A DNA stretch of 64,000 nucleotides from Amoeboaphelidium protococcarum. Its lineage: Eukaryota > Aphelidiomycota > Aphelidea. A program made the translations under genes and the position numbers. Location of the stretch: assembly GCA_023515745.1 (NCBI GenBank), contig JALECJ010000003.1, positions 898,478 to 962,477 of the forward strand, in the 5' to 3' direction. Every line of letters begins with the position of its first letter. Position 1 is the first letter of the stretch. The notes under the pieces are model-generated. The model was not told the origin of the DNA, ran no database searches, and was given only the letters and a program-made list of their open reading frames with translations. Shown in pieces: positions 10,180 to 21,848 of the stretch.

Positions 10180-12204
10180 ATGCTCCTATCATTCATGCTC
10201 GCTTTACCTGCTATCTTTCATCTCTTTACAAAAATTGATTGCACTCAAATGATACCATCAATAATGGTGGTGCTCTACTAACTCTGGTTCACGCTTACTA
10301 GCGCGTTTGATATATACAAAAATATTCGATTAGACGTGGTGCCCGAAGATTAACACCTCATCGAGTCTTTGCGTGATGCTCCGGTAAATGAATAAAATCA
10401 AGTACATTAGATGTAAATGATATAAGAGCATGCAGATATGGACGCTTATTTTAAATATCTTTAGAATGAGCGTATTCGGAGGCTATATCCCACGCTGTCA
10501 CCTTTAAAAACTGATAATGTGGCATGGCTCGTCGGCCCGGTGGAAGATCAGCTCTCCACATCTGGATCTGCAATGTCCGTGTCCTTTTGCTACAAACCAT
10601 CGATAAACCGATTATATTCATGGAGTGGCAGGTAAACATCGCTCCGGGACACTGTCAAAATTTCGCTTATAGATATCAATGGTAGTAGGAAGTAAAAGGT
10701 GCTCAGAGTGTGGAATCGAGGCGAAGTGGTTGAGAATCTCGCTGATAGACTGACTAAGCGCGCTTATGGCACTAGAATAATCCCCTATAACATGAAAGGT
10801 CCTGTGCATTATAAAACTCATGGTCCTAGTATTCCAATAGATATTTAGCTGCTCAGAGATGATCTTCTATTTACTCCTCATGATTTGCATCTGCGACCAT
10901 AGTAGCAGGATCGGTAGCTGGCTGCTATACTCTAATAGTAATAGCAGCACTAATCGTAAACTACTTCTAGTTCAAAGTTTAGCTTCAAGCGAAAAGCCTA
11001 GAAAATTGATAACGGTGGAATCGATTAATAATCAAATGATGACGAGAATCTAATCCTCTGCTTCAAAAGCGTGGTAGTTATGCCGTAAAGTTATACTTCC
11101 AGTAGGGTATAGATGGTTGTATCGATCAACGACTAGGAATTTGGTTATTCGCCCGATTTCGTACTGATTCCCAAGTTTTTCTATGGTGCCTCATTCTTCT
11201 CCTAGCTGAGCTAGAATGAAGATGAAGATAAAGGTGAATTCGTTGATGTTAAACAGAAAACTGATGGATCAGCGATGATCAACTTGATTACTCCGCACTT
11301 GAGTAATGGTGTCCTTCGACTGGAATCCCGGCAGTAGTATCAGCTCATAGTGGAAATGATATTCCCTAATAACAAGTTGAGTGCTGACTATAATCCTTAG
11401 ATTGAGTAGGCTGAAGAGTTTGAGTACTAGTTTATTACTATGTAGATGTACCTGATGGATGATTATTAGTCTCATATGAACGCCCCACTGGATTAGTACC
11501 AAATTGTGAATTATGATTTGAATTCAGACGAAGGTCTTGGGGGAGTTTACGCGTATGATACTCCACAGGAGTGGACTGCAGGTAATTCTTAGACTACGTA
11601 GCAGTAACTTGGTGCCCAGGTTATCAAGGTTGTGAGGAATGAGAAAGCTACAATTGTGGTTGCCACCGTATAGTTGGAGGTATCCCCGCTCTGGGCTGAT
11701 TAGCACAGTTTGAAAATTAAAATGTCGCTTGCCAATTACTAGACGGTTTAGTTGTTATCCAGAGATGTTAGCTTCCGGATGAAGGTTAAGCCGCATCCAG
11801 TCGATGAAGATATGCCCTTCCTTCTAATGGGCGAGGAAGAACGTGATGGTATCGTTGAAGTTACCGCTCCTCAGCGGGTTGCTCTTTTGGCTATCCAAGG
11901 ACACCACATTGCTCACAAATTCCACACCATAGGTAGATTTATGGCGATTGTGTACACGTTCTAGTTCTGTGAGTAGGCTGATTACTCTCTGAATGGACCA
12001 TGGCGGTTGCCCGATACCGATGTCTAGTTTATACTCAAGAATAGTGAGGGTGACATGTAGACTAACTTTTACGGCATTGCACCCCACCATGAGTAATGTT
12101 CGCAGTCTTGCTATTGCACTTACGTAATAAACGATTATCCGTCTATTGACAGTGACTTCGTTCCTAATCTCTACTCGCAAACTGTTGAATTTGTGCTGGA
12201 ATGA
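10180..12204 (+). CDS. large secreted or membrane-anchored protein of unknown function
   Basis: A single exon of 674 residues. It opens with a hydrophobic signal-like segment (MLLSFMLALPAIFHLF) and a second hydrophobic stretch at about 25-42, suggesting a secreted or signal-anchored protein. Around residue 250-262 is a glutamine-rich stretch written mainly with TAA/TAG. The C-terminal third has beta-rich patches and a Cys cluster (EQCSQSCYCTYVIND). I recognise no family. The reading frame is open over 2 kb with about 40 in-frame TAR codons and no TGA, which under a one-stop code is well beyond chance. It starts 178 bp after the preceding gene on the same strand. Confidence 0.6.
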
Positions 12205-12310
12205 TCTTGGTGTGTAGTCTGCTGCTGGAAGTAGATTGTGATACTTGAGTAATATTTGAACAGTTAATAGACTAAATTTATAGAAAACTATGATTCTTAT
12301 CTTTTTAGAA

Positions 12311-14089
12311 TCAATCATCACTTTTGATAGTAGTTTTACTATTGCCAGGTTCTTCGAGGAATCTCTCAACATACTTCCATCTATTCCGTAGTGTCTGGTA
12401 TACTTAAATCTTAGACTCATCATTGTCCACCATAGACTTCATGTGCTCCACTTCATAATCCGGATTATCAGGACTAAAGAACATGCTTAGTAGAGACTTA
12501 TTTCTCCGCTTGTTGATCTCTCGAGTTTGTCTGATATTGTTCAAAATACTATCCAGTGCATTGACACTATGCTAAGGGCGTCTCATAGAATGATCTCTAT
12601 CGCTTTCAACCACATTCTGCTATTATTACTGCTACTGATTCACTTGAGCCAAACAAAAGTCGTACAACACCTTGGCATCTTTATACAATTGATCTGATCC
12701 CCGATCCTGATCATCATTCTGGCCACCACCCATTTCATATACATTTAATAATTACTCTAGATACCAAGCAGCAGTGTCTATGTTCTTGTCAATCGAATTC
12801 ATACCATTGCTTGAGGATAGTAAAGTTCTACCACCACCGCCGCCACTATTTACACCTTCAATGTACAGACTGGCAAGATTGAAGTACGCAAAGACGTTAT
12901 GAGGATCAATAGAGATGGACAAGTCCCAAAACTACTTGGCCATTGTATAATTCGGACCGCCATTGACTTCATCCCGTCTCCTTCCTGTGGCTAATCCCAG
13001 AAAGTAGCAATTGCCTAGATTAAGCAGCGCTCTACTCACCATCACCTGTTCATCCTCCCACAGATTTGCACTTAATTGATACGATTTCGCAGCGTCTGAC
13101 CATAACTAGATGGCTTGCGTTATGCTCTTATTTACCGTCATCACTCCACCTTTACCACCTGTAGCATACATATTACCCAAATTTACCATACAAGCTATAT
13201 CCTATTATTACACGCCATTCTAGAGGCTTTCAACTGCATCACCAGGTCGGCCATTCTTGAGATGATAAGCAGCCAAATCATTATACGCCCGGTAAACTTT
13301 AAGATCAAGAGCTTTATGAAGATATTATACGGCCTTGATATCATCATATTGAAATGAATTGCCATCACTATCACGGTCTGATCTACCCAGGTACAGAGTG
13401 CCCAAAAGATATATGGCATTTGGATGCTCCTAATCGCTAGCCATAGTCAATAACTCGTGAGCAAGAGGTTAATTTTGCTTTATAGATTATCCACTACCAT
13501 CACCACCACCATAATATATACCGCTTGTACGACGTTATAACAAAACAGATGCAATATTGTACATTGCATTTCGCTCCTTCCACAAAAGACCACATTCCCA
13601 CAAAGCAAATGACATGTATTAGTGTAAGTCACGTCGATGAACACCTTGTTATATAAGCTGAGCATAGAAATGATTACCCAGTAAGGTGATGTATTTCAGA
13701 TGGTCCTTCTAAGACTTTAACTGATCAAAGAGAGTATCAGGAATCGCTTATCTGATAGCAGAGTGATAATTATTAAAATCTGTTAATCCCAAAATCTAAT
13801 CGCTACATATAATAGGTGTATAATCAGCTTAGACAATATCCTTGACAATTTGACGCGTCTAATCTATAGTGAACGGGATATCTTCTTATTATGAGGCATG
13901 GAACTGATTAATCACAGTCTCACATAAGTCCAACGCATCATTATGGCCTTCCCTACTAGAGATCTAGTTCCCATCATCGTCGAGCTATGTAATCTATGAA
14001 CTAAACGCTTTAACGTATTTGTATTACTAGTATATCGCTGACTTTAACGTTTAATAAGTAGCAAGTCTATGACGCGAATACTTTAACAT
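12311..14089 (-). CDS. TPR/Sel1-like repeat protein, probably mitochondrial
   Basis: A single exon of 592 residues. The first 25 residues (MLKYSRHRLATYQ...) are basic and amphipathic, like a mitochondrial presequence. From about residue 190 there are degenerate helical repeats of Sel1/TPR type: AHELLTMASDQEHPNAIYLLG, AVQYLHKALDLKVYRAYNDLA, IACMVNLGNMYATGG, LLNLGNCYFLGLA and AYFNLASLYIEG. A Q-tract written with CAG, TAG and TAA lies near residue 500, and a basic KRRNKS motif follows. Such proteins act as assembly scaffolds, but the partner cannot be inferred. It converges with the preceding gene, 106 bp apart. Confidence 0.7.
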
Positions 14090-14182
14090 TATTAGTGATA
14101 TTCGCTGTAAATTCACTGTAATTGAAAGTCAGTTAAAAAATACAAAACTTCAAATTCGACATATTTAAAGGCAACATCAAAA

Positions 14183-15541
14183 TCATTTAGTATTAGTTAT
14201 TGAAGTTTCATCCATTTGCTGAGTATTCTATACTAAATCAGTAGGCGATACTTGATGGTATTACTAATAGCCTAGCAAGTATTATAAATCTATCCAACCG
14301 AGCGTGTCAAGATAGTGAACGCTCTCAAAAAGGACTTCAACGGCAATCAGTGCAATAATAATAATCTCCATCCTTACACCGTGCTTGACATTGAGATCAT
14401 CTTGCATAAGAGATATAAGGGATGAAGCGTGGTCCAATCGCTGATTAAGAATCCGAATCCTGGGACTAATGTCCAATATTCTGCTAATCTGCTCGATATG
14501 CTTGGCCAAATCCGGGCGAGACCAATAGAAATCGGGAGAATTGTCAACCAGTTCAGAGTGTAAATTCAGGAGTCCTCTCAGATATAAAAGCTATCCATGC
14601 TGAGTAATAATCTGGCGCGATCTCAATTTCGGTCGCATGCCCTTCATCATCTACTTGGGGATCTCTTCAATACGTTCCAAGTACATTGACAAGTGATTCT
14701 CCAGAACACCCAGCTGAACTGATTTAGCCAATCCATGAGAGAATGCCAGCTTTGCGTAAAAGTTATCAAGAGGCGGTTGCAGATGGCTCAACACCACATC
14801 CTCCCCTACTAGCATATTACCTTTGTCTTTTACCGGTGTCGACTGCGATGAATTATAATGGTGATGATGATGATGTTATTGTTGGTGCTGATACTACAGC
14901 TAAGACGCGTTATGTTGATTAGACTAGTTATGGCTAGAGGCAGTGTTAGTGTTGTCATACAGAGCGTCTGTGGTGTATTTGAATTTCAATTCTTCAGAGT
15001 CGCGCAGGTCTTGATCAAAGGATTCCACCTCGCAGGCTTTTAGAATGGATAACAGCTAGGTATCCTGAGTCTTTTAAGTGTTCCATGATACCAGGCATCC
15101 ATCACCCAGGATAAAAGATTCAGCAGCGTCATCATTAAACCTCACATGAACATAATCATAACCATTCAAATCTTTAGTGATGTGCTTATTATCAAATCGC
15201 GGCTTTAGCAATTCCACCACCTTTTCCAAATTATACTGTCGCGCAACGCAATAAGCTCTAAATGGTTGCGCCTCTGTATACTTTGACTATTATTATTACC
15301 ACTATTATTATTATGGATGGTGGGGATGTGAAAGAGATTACTAACTCTCTGGTAGATTATGATTCTGAGGATCAGCCAAAGCTCTACGCATCGCCACCTT
15401 GGGCACTTTTAATCGCGCTCTGTCCTATACTTTACTCGGTGCCTATTACGATAGATACCTTTATCCTATTATTTTATATTAGCTCTACAGCGTCCATGCT
15501 GAGGGACGAACAGCTTTACTTTATATCAGATATTTCATCAT
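14183..15541 (-). CDS. RMND1: RMND1/Sif-type DUF155 mitochondrial protein
   Basis: A single exon of 452 residues. The C-terminal DUF155 domain (about 100-440) is clear: FRAYCVARQYNLEKVVELL, VHVRFNDDAAESFILGDG, AFSHGLAKSVQLGVLE, RIRILNQRLDHASSLISLM, then GVRMEIIIIALIAVEVLFE, the family's terminal membrane-proximal segment. The first 40 residues are basic with Ser/Gln, consistent with mitochondrial import, as for RMND1, which supports mitochondrial translation in the inner membrane. A QQQQWQQQQ stretch encoded only by TAA/TAG around one TGG lies between presequence and domain. It could instead be the Rmd1/Rmd8 paralogue group, but the presequence favours RMND1. It shares a 147 bp divergent promoter with NDUFB11. 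Confidence 0.85.
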
Positions 15542-15688
15542 CTTTTCTTTTTTACAGCTTTTCCCAAATTTCAAAGTGTAAAAGTAATCTCCATCGTTCT
15601 GCTCTCCTCTTTCTCTCTCTAACTTTTAACATTGTCCATCTCTATAGAACTAGATCTATTTATTATAATTATAACCTAAAATAATAAT

Positions 15689-16082
15689 ATGTTGAGATAG
15701 ATTCTAAGCAAGCGATTGATATCGCAGTCATTAGTTAAAAGAGGTGGTGGTGGACATCACTACAAAGGATACAATGAGCCGGGAGGACACTTTTTAGATA
15801 TTCCTGTAAGTATGTATACCAGACGCATAGTTCGCTGATGATTTATCTAAATTTAACATTATTATATATGTGAGCGTGTAGCCAACACCAGCAGGATATA
15901 GGAGAAAAAAGCTCTGGTTCGAGAATATGTATGTGTATGGATTTGGCGGTACGTGGCTGGCGTTCTTTGTCTTCTATTATTACAAGCCTGAGCCGGAGAT
16001 TGAGTCGTGGGCGCGGTATGAGGCGATGCTGCGTGCGAAGGAGCGCGGTGAGAATTGGAGCACTGAAGGCAAGCCATATTGA
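15689..16082 (+). CDS. NDUFB11: complex I accessory subunit NDUFB11/ESSS-like
   Basis: Exons 15689-15805 and 15882-16082 with a 76 nt GTAAGT...TAG intron in phase 0 give 105 residues. A basic presequence (MLRQILSKRLISQSLVKR) is followed by GGGGHHYKGYNEPGGHF, one membrane segment (GGTWLAFFVFYYY) and the short C-terminal helix EIESWARYEAMLRAKERG, which aligns in layout with the WSRREAERL helix of NDUFB11/ESSS. The product would sit in the membrane arm of NADH:ubiquinone oxidoreductase, so this organism has a canonical complex I. It is divergent from RMND1. Confidence 0.75.
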
Positions 16083-16228
16083 GCATTGTTAATTGACACA
16101 CTCTCTCTACTACTACTGTTCTTTAATACATTGAATTAAATAACTACTGTCGGACTATACTTTAGCTGCTTAATTATTTACAGTTTTAGTAACATTAAAT
16201 TTATTGTACAGGGCTTAACATAAACAAA

Positions 16229-18793
16229 TCAGTAATTCTCTTTAGCCACTTTTGGTAGAGGTTAACCTTTCTGATGGGGTACACCAAAATGGATAATTCT
16301 ATCACCACTCATTGCCACAGGATTGGAGGAACGTCCAATGACCATGGCATCACACGGTGCATGGTACTCTTCTTGTACGTTGCCAAAGATGTCCTTGATC
16401 CAGGCGACAAGCATTCCCTTCTACACGAAAGAGTTTACAGAGGGGAACACTTCAAGCACTCCGCCAGTGGTGGTGTATGTCCAGAATCCGTGATTACACA
16501 CTATGGGCGGCAGTGGCTATTCTTCATTGATAATGAGCGCATTCGGATCGTATGGTGCAATCAGAGATCTCAACTGACTCGGATCCATAGTATCTCTAGT
16601 GGAAATGTCTTCCAATTTCTTCTTCGATTCCACTATAGACAGAGTATCCTCTATATCAGCAGCGTAATACATACCCAAATGTTCCAGAGTATTCAATAAG
16701 CCTTGGAAGCTCCACATTATAAACTGATTCTAAAATTGTTATGGATTTCCAATTTCCACAGTGACACTTTTTATACCGCGTGTTGACGCTGCAGACCTCA
16801 TTGTACCATCTTGGCCACTGTTGTGCAATATTATCTGAGGTTATTACAACTTGGCCAACTTTGCAGTTACGGGATCATTCATATCAGCTCTGACATAGTA
16901 TGAATTCACACGCCCAAAAGATGCAGTGTGTAAATCGATCAAGTAATTAAAGTGAGCAATCAGCTTAGTCATTATAATGTGTGCATATGCCTGACTAGCT
17001 GTCCCGCCTAGCTTACCTGGGAATAATCTATTCAAGTCCTTGCCATCACTAAACTCCCGCTGAAAGTTCAAATATCCAGGGACATTTAGTACAGGAATGG
17101 CTACCACGGTCCCAGTCAATTTGGTAACATCTAAATCGGCAAACAGTTTATGAATGCAACTCACACCATTAATTTCATTTCCATGCAAAGCTGCAGTTAT
17201 TCCGACTATAATATCAGCGGGATCTGGCTAAGGCGTGGATGATTACTGTTATTATACTCCAGGTGCGGTGCCATTCATATCAGTCTATGGTCTACTCTGG
17301 GCACTTCCTCTAGCAACAATAATCGGAATTTTGAGCCAGTCAGAAAGGCCCTGCTTCATCACCTTAATCCACGCTGTTGATATTTAGCCTATCGGAAAAT
17401 CTTCAACATTGAACGAATCCTTCTCCATGGTGATAGATGACTTTATATCACCGTTCCCGTACACAAGCCAATCCGGGGGAGTATATAACTGATGTGGTGG
17501 AAATTAAAACATTGAGCTTTATCTGGACACGCCAGACTTGACACCTGGTGTCTCTGCTAAGGATATACCATGAATTGATACGGAGCGATGTCTACCGGGA
17601 ACCTGTGACAAGTTCATAGAATCAGCCAATTCATCTGGCATGGCCCAAAAGCATTTATCATCCTGAACCTCAACTCCACCTTGTACATTGTCAGTTGAGG
17701 ATACTTTAACAATAGCAGGAGTCTACACTTAAATTACACCTTCGTTCTTCCAAGCCATTTCTGGAGCCACGTCAACCATACTTCCTTGACGAGAGGCCAC
17801 GGCGGATCCTTTCAATGACAATCGAGGTGTTCCAGTTTAGGATGAATGCTATTGGCCTCTAACATCATGCAACTGAATCAACAGTATCTTGGGTTCAACG
17901 TATCGTTACTATTCATCCGCATCATCATCATCGTTATCCTCCTGGCTAGAATCATTATCTATACCACCGCTTCTTGGGGCCGGCTTCGGTTTACCAGTTT
18001 ACGGATCAATGACACCCACAATGGCTCTCAAATGTTTAGGCGCAGCAGATTCTCCCCGATCCAAGATCAAAGTCTCACCCGCTCTGAGCCAGGCACCAGA
18101 AAATGAAGATGATTGACTCAATTTATCACCAGACTGACGAACAGACTTGTCTCCCTCCATGAGCACTTTCACGACACCCTCAATACAGTACACTGCACAC
18201 TGACTTCCAAGAATAAGCCTTCTAAAATTCTACTCAATATCAATAATCTCCACATTGACATCCGCCTTGAAGCTATCATTCTTGGTCATGATGGTGATAT
18301 CACGCAACGGCCTGGATGGAGTGGCGCTGAGAGCAACGTCAGCCGAGAAGGTAAATGGCGTTAGTTACTGAATAACTTCGCTCTTACTAGCACCACCTTG
18401 AACTGGGATTTCGACTTTAATAGATGCTTATCTCTTTTTCTATATATTCATCAGCTATTGTTATGAAGTAGCATCACCACTTTACGCGGCCGGCGATAGT
18501 TATGATAATGATGATTGTAACAAGGAACCATCCAAAGATACAGCGTCAGAATGAGAGGAAGGCAGCACAATAATAGTATTAGTATACCCAGGGAATTGAG
18601 AGAAATTACAAGGTGAATTAATCTCAGCACTACTCAATCTCCACAAAAATTAATCACTTGGGAAACTGGCACTCTCCGGATGAATGCAAATCTGATACGT
18701 TATCCCACAGCCATTCTTCCACGGCATGCGGACATAGTCGGGAGGCTTCTTATGGATTGTTCTATGCACCGCACTCAAACTTAATTTCTCCAT
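16229..18793 (-). CDS. fusion of HutD/Ves cupin and M14 aspartoacylase/AstE-type deacylase
   Basis: One uninterrupted exon of 854 residues. The N-terminal domain (about 5-230) is HutD/Ves-like: [43 protein letters not shown], and later a cupin strand pair [16 protein letters not shown] with [13 protein letters not shown] Ser/Asp/Gln-rich linker follows. The C-terminal domain (about 440-854) is a zinc deacylase of the aspartoacylase/succinylglutamate desuccinylase family: LHGNEINGV (His537, Glu540), [18 protein letters not shown] (His622) and VTVEIGNP (catalytic Glu). It should hydrolyse an N-acyl amino acid; HutD is linked to histidine degradation in bacteria. No splice site or TGA separates the two halves. 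Confidence 0.85.
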
Positions 18794-19097
18794 ACTCCAG
18801 TTATTTTAATGTCGATTACGATAATATGATAAAATTAATCACAGAGAATCTCTACCGAATAAAGTATACTGTTAGAATGAAGTATAATTATTGCCCAACT
18901 GATGGTGTCAGAGCAAAGACAAATCGTTTTGAATGAGAAAGCGACGCGAGATTCTTGAGCTGATTGAGTGAAACAACTTCTACCACGATATTGTGATGCA
19001 CTGTGTAAGGTGTATACTGACATCGGAAAATAAGAAAGCTCGATATTGTTGGAATATTAAATACATTCATTCATCAAGTTCACCCATTTATCTCACA
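18794..19097. other. intergenic region
   Basis: A 304 bp A/T-rich spacer upstream of the HutD-deacylase gene and downstream of the small gene at 19098. It should include the promoter of the former. I see no repeat or RNA gene. Confidence 0.3.
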
Positions 19098-19562
19098 TCA
19101 TTGCTTTAGCAGCGACTAAAATACCCCCAGATTTCGGCCATCGTGCCATGCCTTGGCGGATGTGACGCCATTCTCGTCATCATCCTCTTCCTCCAGATCT
19201 TTCGAGTAGAGATCCAGAAGATGGACGTAATTAATTGCAGAAGCTTAGGCAGCCACCTCCGCGTCACCAAAGGAATTGTCAATGAATTTGACAAATTTCA
19301 AATAACTGCCATACTCTTGAGTCAACTCAGCCTCGTCATTCTTGAAAGTCTTCTCCTTCAATCTCATGGCAATCTACATAGCGATTATATATATATCATC
19401 ACCATACTACAAACACAAAATAATTAAGCTTACCAAAGTGCACACAGTAGTCAAAAACTAATAATCAATGTCTGGTTGGTTGATAATCAATTGTGAAGCC
19501 ACAACGCAGACCGCTTGACTCCAAACTGAGAACTTGACTACAAATTACTCTTCATGCATCAT
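19098..19562 (-). CDS. small unrecognised acidic protein
   Basis: Exons 19562-19434 and 19373-19098 with a 60 nt intron (GTAAGC...TATGTAG) in phase 0 give 134 residues ending in TGA. The sequence is helical, with a hydrophobic N-terminal half (FSVWSQAVCVVASQLIIN) and an acidic loop EEEDDDEN near the C-terminus. I do not recognise it. The start is uncertain: the frame stays open upstream to another ATG (about 19574) and then to an in-frame TGA further up. With one stop codon, such open extension is uninformative. A 5' exon could be missing. Confidence 0.45.
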
Positions 19563-20605
19563 GATTGTAATCATTTGAATTAACCTTTTAACTGTCACCG
19601 TGCAGTGGAGCCTAACTTAACTTTGGTACAATACCTTACGCGTCTATACCTTCAATCAATTCTCTGAATTTTATGAAACTGTTTCAAGGGGCGCAAATGC
19701 TGAAGATGCAGACATTATGGTAATAACTCACGCTAATCACATCAATATTTTCACATTAGCTGAGTAAAGGAGAAGCGAGATGTCTGCTTTAGCCTAGTTA
19801 TATCAGTCATAACTCATACCTCATTATCGTCGCATCGCATCACATCACTTGTTGTACGCGTGTGTGGTCGTCCGAGTCATCGCATAAGAGTTGTGTCAAT
19901 GTTGCAGTTTCCAAATTCAGAACACGCAAGCTTTTGCCTCACATAGGCTTACAAGAATAAAATTTCAGTCTCTTACGCTGTTGTAAGATAGAAGGTCAAC
20001 TCTATTAATTAGTGACGCCTGTATTTGATGCATCAAACTAGCGCGATTCAAAAAGTGATACATATCTCCGTATTCACATATTCATACTGTCCTGATGTAA
20101 ACTGATTGCCCCATAATTGACTTAATTGTATCAACAGAAAGTTTGCAGTCATAAAACTCTTTAGACAAAATTAAGACACATACTGAAGAACTGAGGTGGA
20201 CATAGTAAAGTGGTGCTGATCAACTCATGTCCATTTCAAGGCAAGGGACAAACAACGCGAAAACTTGTCGTGACTCGTTTCATCAGCATTACTGCTCTCA
20301 TAGACAATATTTATAGATCATTAGTCCATCAGGCTGGCTTTTGGTCATTTTAGTTCTTAGCCCACCTTGTTTCAACCTATTTTATTCCGAACATGTTCAG
20401 AGCAAGTGCACATAAAACGGTTGCTATGGTTCGCCAGGCCGGAATGAAAGATAGCCATGGCAACCAGCAAAAATGCCGATAATCAATAGCAAACATACCA
20501 TAGACAAATGCCGGAATTCAATGCGTAAGTTCTCTTCTACTCCTATTTTTCTTATACCAACACATTCGTTCTACTAAGTGATACTCCGATATATTGACTC
20601 TTGAA
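19563..20605. other. 1 kb intergenic region
   Basis: No convincing coding sequence. It holds an AACGCGAAAAC site (20254-20264) and the hairpin listed separately. It lies between two divergently oriented genes (19098 minus, 20606 plus) and is one of the two longest gaps in the window, so a non-coding RNA gene or an extended promoter is possible. I found no tRNA-like B box. Confidence 0.35.
20419..20465. repeat. inverted repeat / potential RNA hairpin
   Basis: GGTTGCTATGG (20419-20429) and CCATGGCAACC (20455-20465) form an 11 bp stem in RNA with a single G-U pair and a 25 nt loop. It lies about 140 bp upstream of the secreted-protein gene. It may be an RNA structure or a protein-binding dyad; nothing else identifies it. 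Confidence 0.4.
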
Positions 20606-21394
20606 ATGACTTCATCTATCATGTCTGCTCTGTTCATCGCCTTGTCAGTATTTCTCAATGCTGCAGTCGTCTAGTCCGTTCCTCAGCACCAGTCATTGTT
20701 TAAGCGATAGCTGGACTCCATCAGCGTCCAGAAGATCTCTGTCTCAAAATCACAAGATGCTCCTACTACTTATGAAGTGACCGCGGGAGAATTGGTAAAC
20801 TATACTACAGAAGACGTCCAGGTGAAGGCAACATCTACTCTCGATTTCGGAGCCGTGTTAAACAATGCCGGTACAAGTGATCAAAGCATCAACTCCGTCT
20901 CCGTGTCAATGTACGTGACTCGCTGGGATGATGAGACATCAAATTAGAAGAACATATTTCTGGCATCTCAAACGCTGAATAACCTGAACTTGGTCGCTGG
21001 TGAGCTGAATACGTTCACCGTTCCAGTCTAGTTTCCTCACACTTTAAACATTCCTCGCAATCTCAAGGCCAAGTCGGTATCCGCAAAGTCTGATGTTGCT
21101 GAGAACATGGCTGCCATTGTGAAATCTTATAAATCTGCTGCTGGATAAAAGAATTTGAATCCATTCAGTATGAGTGGTGACGATGCTACTCTGTGGTAAT
21201 TTCACGTAAATCTGCAGCAGGAGGAATGTATATTCTACTCAACTGACTCTCAATCTTACTTCAACACTCCGTATCAGTATCAGTTCAACGCCACTCTGAT
21301 CCGCTATGAAGGTGTTGTCAGTGTGAACTCTCTTTTGGACTCCATTGGCATCAAGCCTCAGTTTGACGGATACTTTATCATGTACTGCTTCTGA
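20606..21394 (+). CDS. secreted protein with signal peptide and Kex2-like site
   Basis: A single exon of 262 residues. A clear signal peptide (MTSSIMSALFIALSVFLNAA) is followed by a short propeptide ending in the dibasic pair of LFKR|QLDS, a typical Kex2 cleavage site. The mature part is Ser/Thr/Asn-rich, with N-glycosylation sequons (NYT, NAT), predicted beta structure and two Cys near the end. I recognise no family. It is plausibly a cell-surface or extracellular protein. In-frame TAG and TAA occur at several Gln positions and the frame ends MYCF-TGA. Confidence 0.65.
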
Positions 21395-21848
21395 AGTGTC
21401 TGATTATAAATGCATTCTTTGATTTTCGTACATAAAAATGATGATGATTATATTGGGGATAAAATATAGATTGATTGTATTAGACATCTACTCTGGTATG
21501 CATGTGTTCTCTTCTTACGACGTGTCTAGGAAGTCCTCTAAGATCACTTCACTGTAATGGTCCTCTTTAGGAGATAAAATTTGAAACACGCACACACACT
21601 TAAAAGCACTCACTCGCTGATCTTTGTCGTTGTTGATTTTCCAGTTTCTGAGACAATCGTTCGTTGAGGAACGTTCAAACAAACTTTGTTCTTTCTCACG
21701 GGATTGCCTGGCTGACTGATTGTTGTCGCTTTTGATGGTTCATTGCTTTGCTTTGACTTTGATAATTTCTCTTTTTTTCTACCGTTCCCATCTGCAATTT
21801 AGTCCATATTACTAAAAACCTTAACTATTGTATTTCATTAAAACTACA
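21395..21848. other. intergenic region upstream of AMD1
   Basis: A 454 bp spacer containing a short CA run (about 21589-21599) and a T/C-rich stretch at 21765-21785 just upstream of the AMD1 start. Probably the AMD1 promoter and 5' UTR. No gene is seen. Confidence 0.3.

Noticed and set aside
11824-12423. A 199-codon minus-strand frame across the end of the gene at 10180.
   Set aside because: It overlaps two well-supported genes on both sides and has no recognisable features; long chance frames are expected opposite coding DNA.
15262-15684. A 140-codon plus-strand frame with hydrophobic segments.
   Set aside because: It is antisense to the N-terminus of RMND1, and the hydrophobic Ile/Leu runs are the complement of its TAA/TAG glutamine repeats.
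19563-19800. A second in-frame TGA readthrough joining an upstream ATG to the small gene at 19098.
   Set aside because: With a single stop codon, chance frames are long, and the upstream 20 codons show no protein character. A missing 5' exon or a plain start at 19562/19574 is simpler.
20419-20465. A bacterial-type intrinsic terminator.
   Set aside because: No downstream T-run, and the DNA is nuclear eukaryotic.
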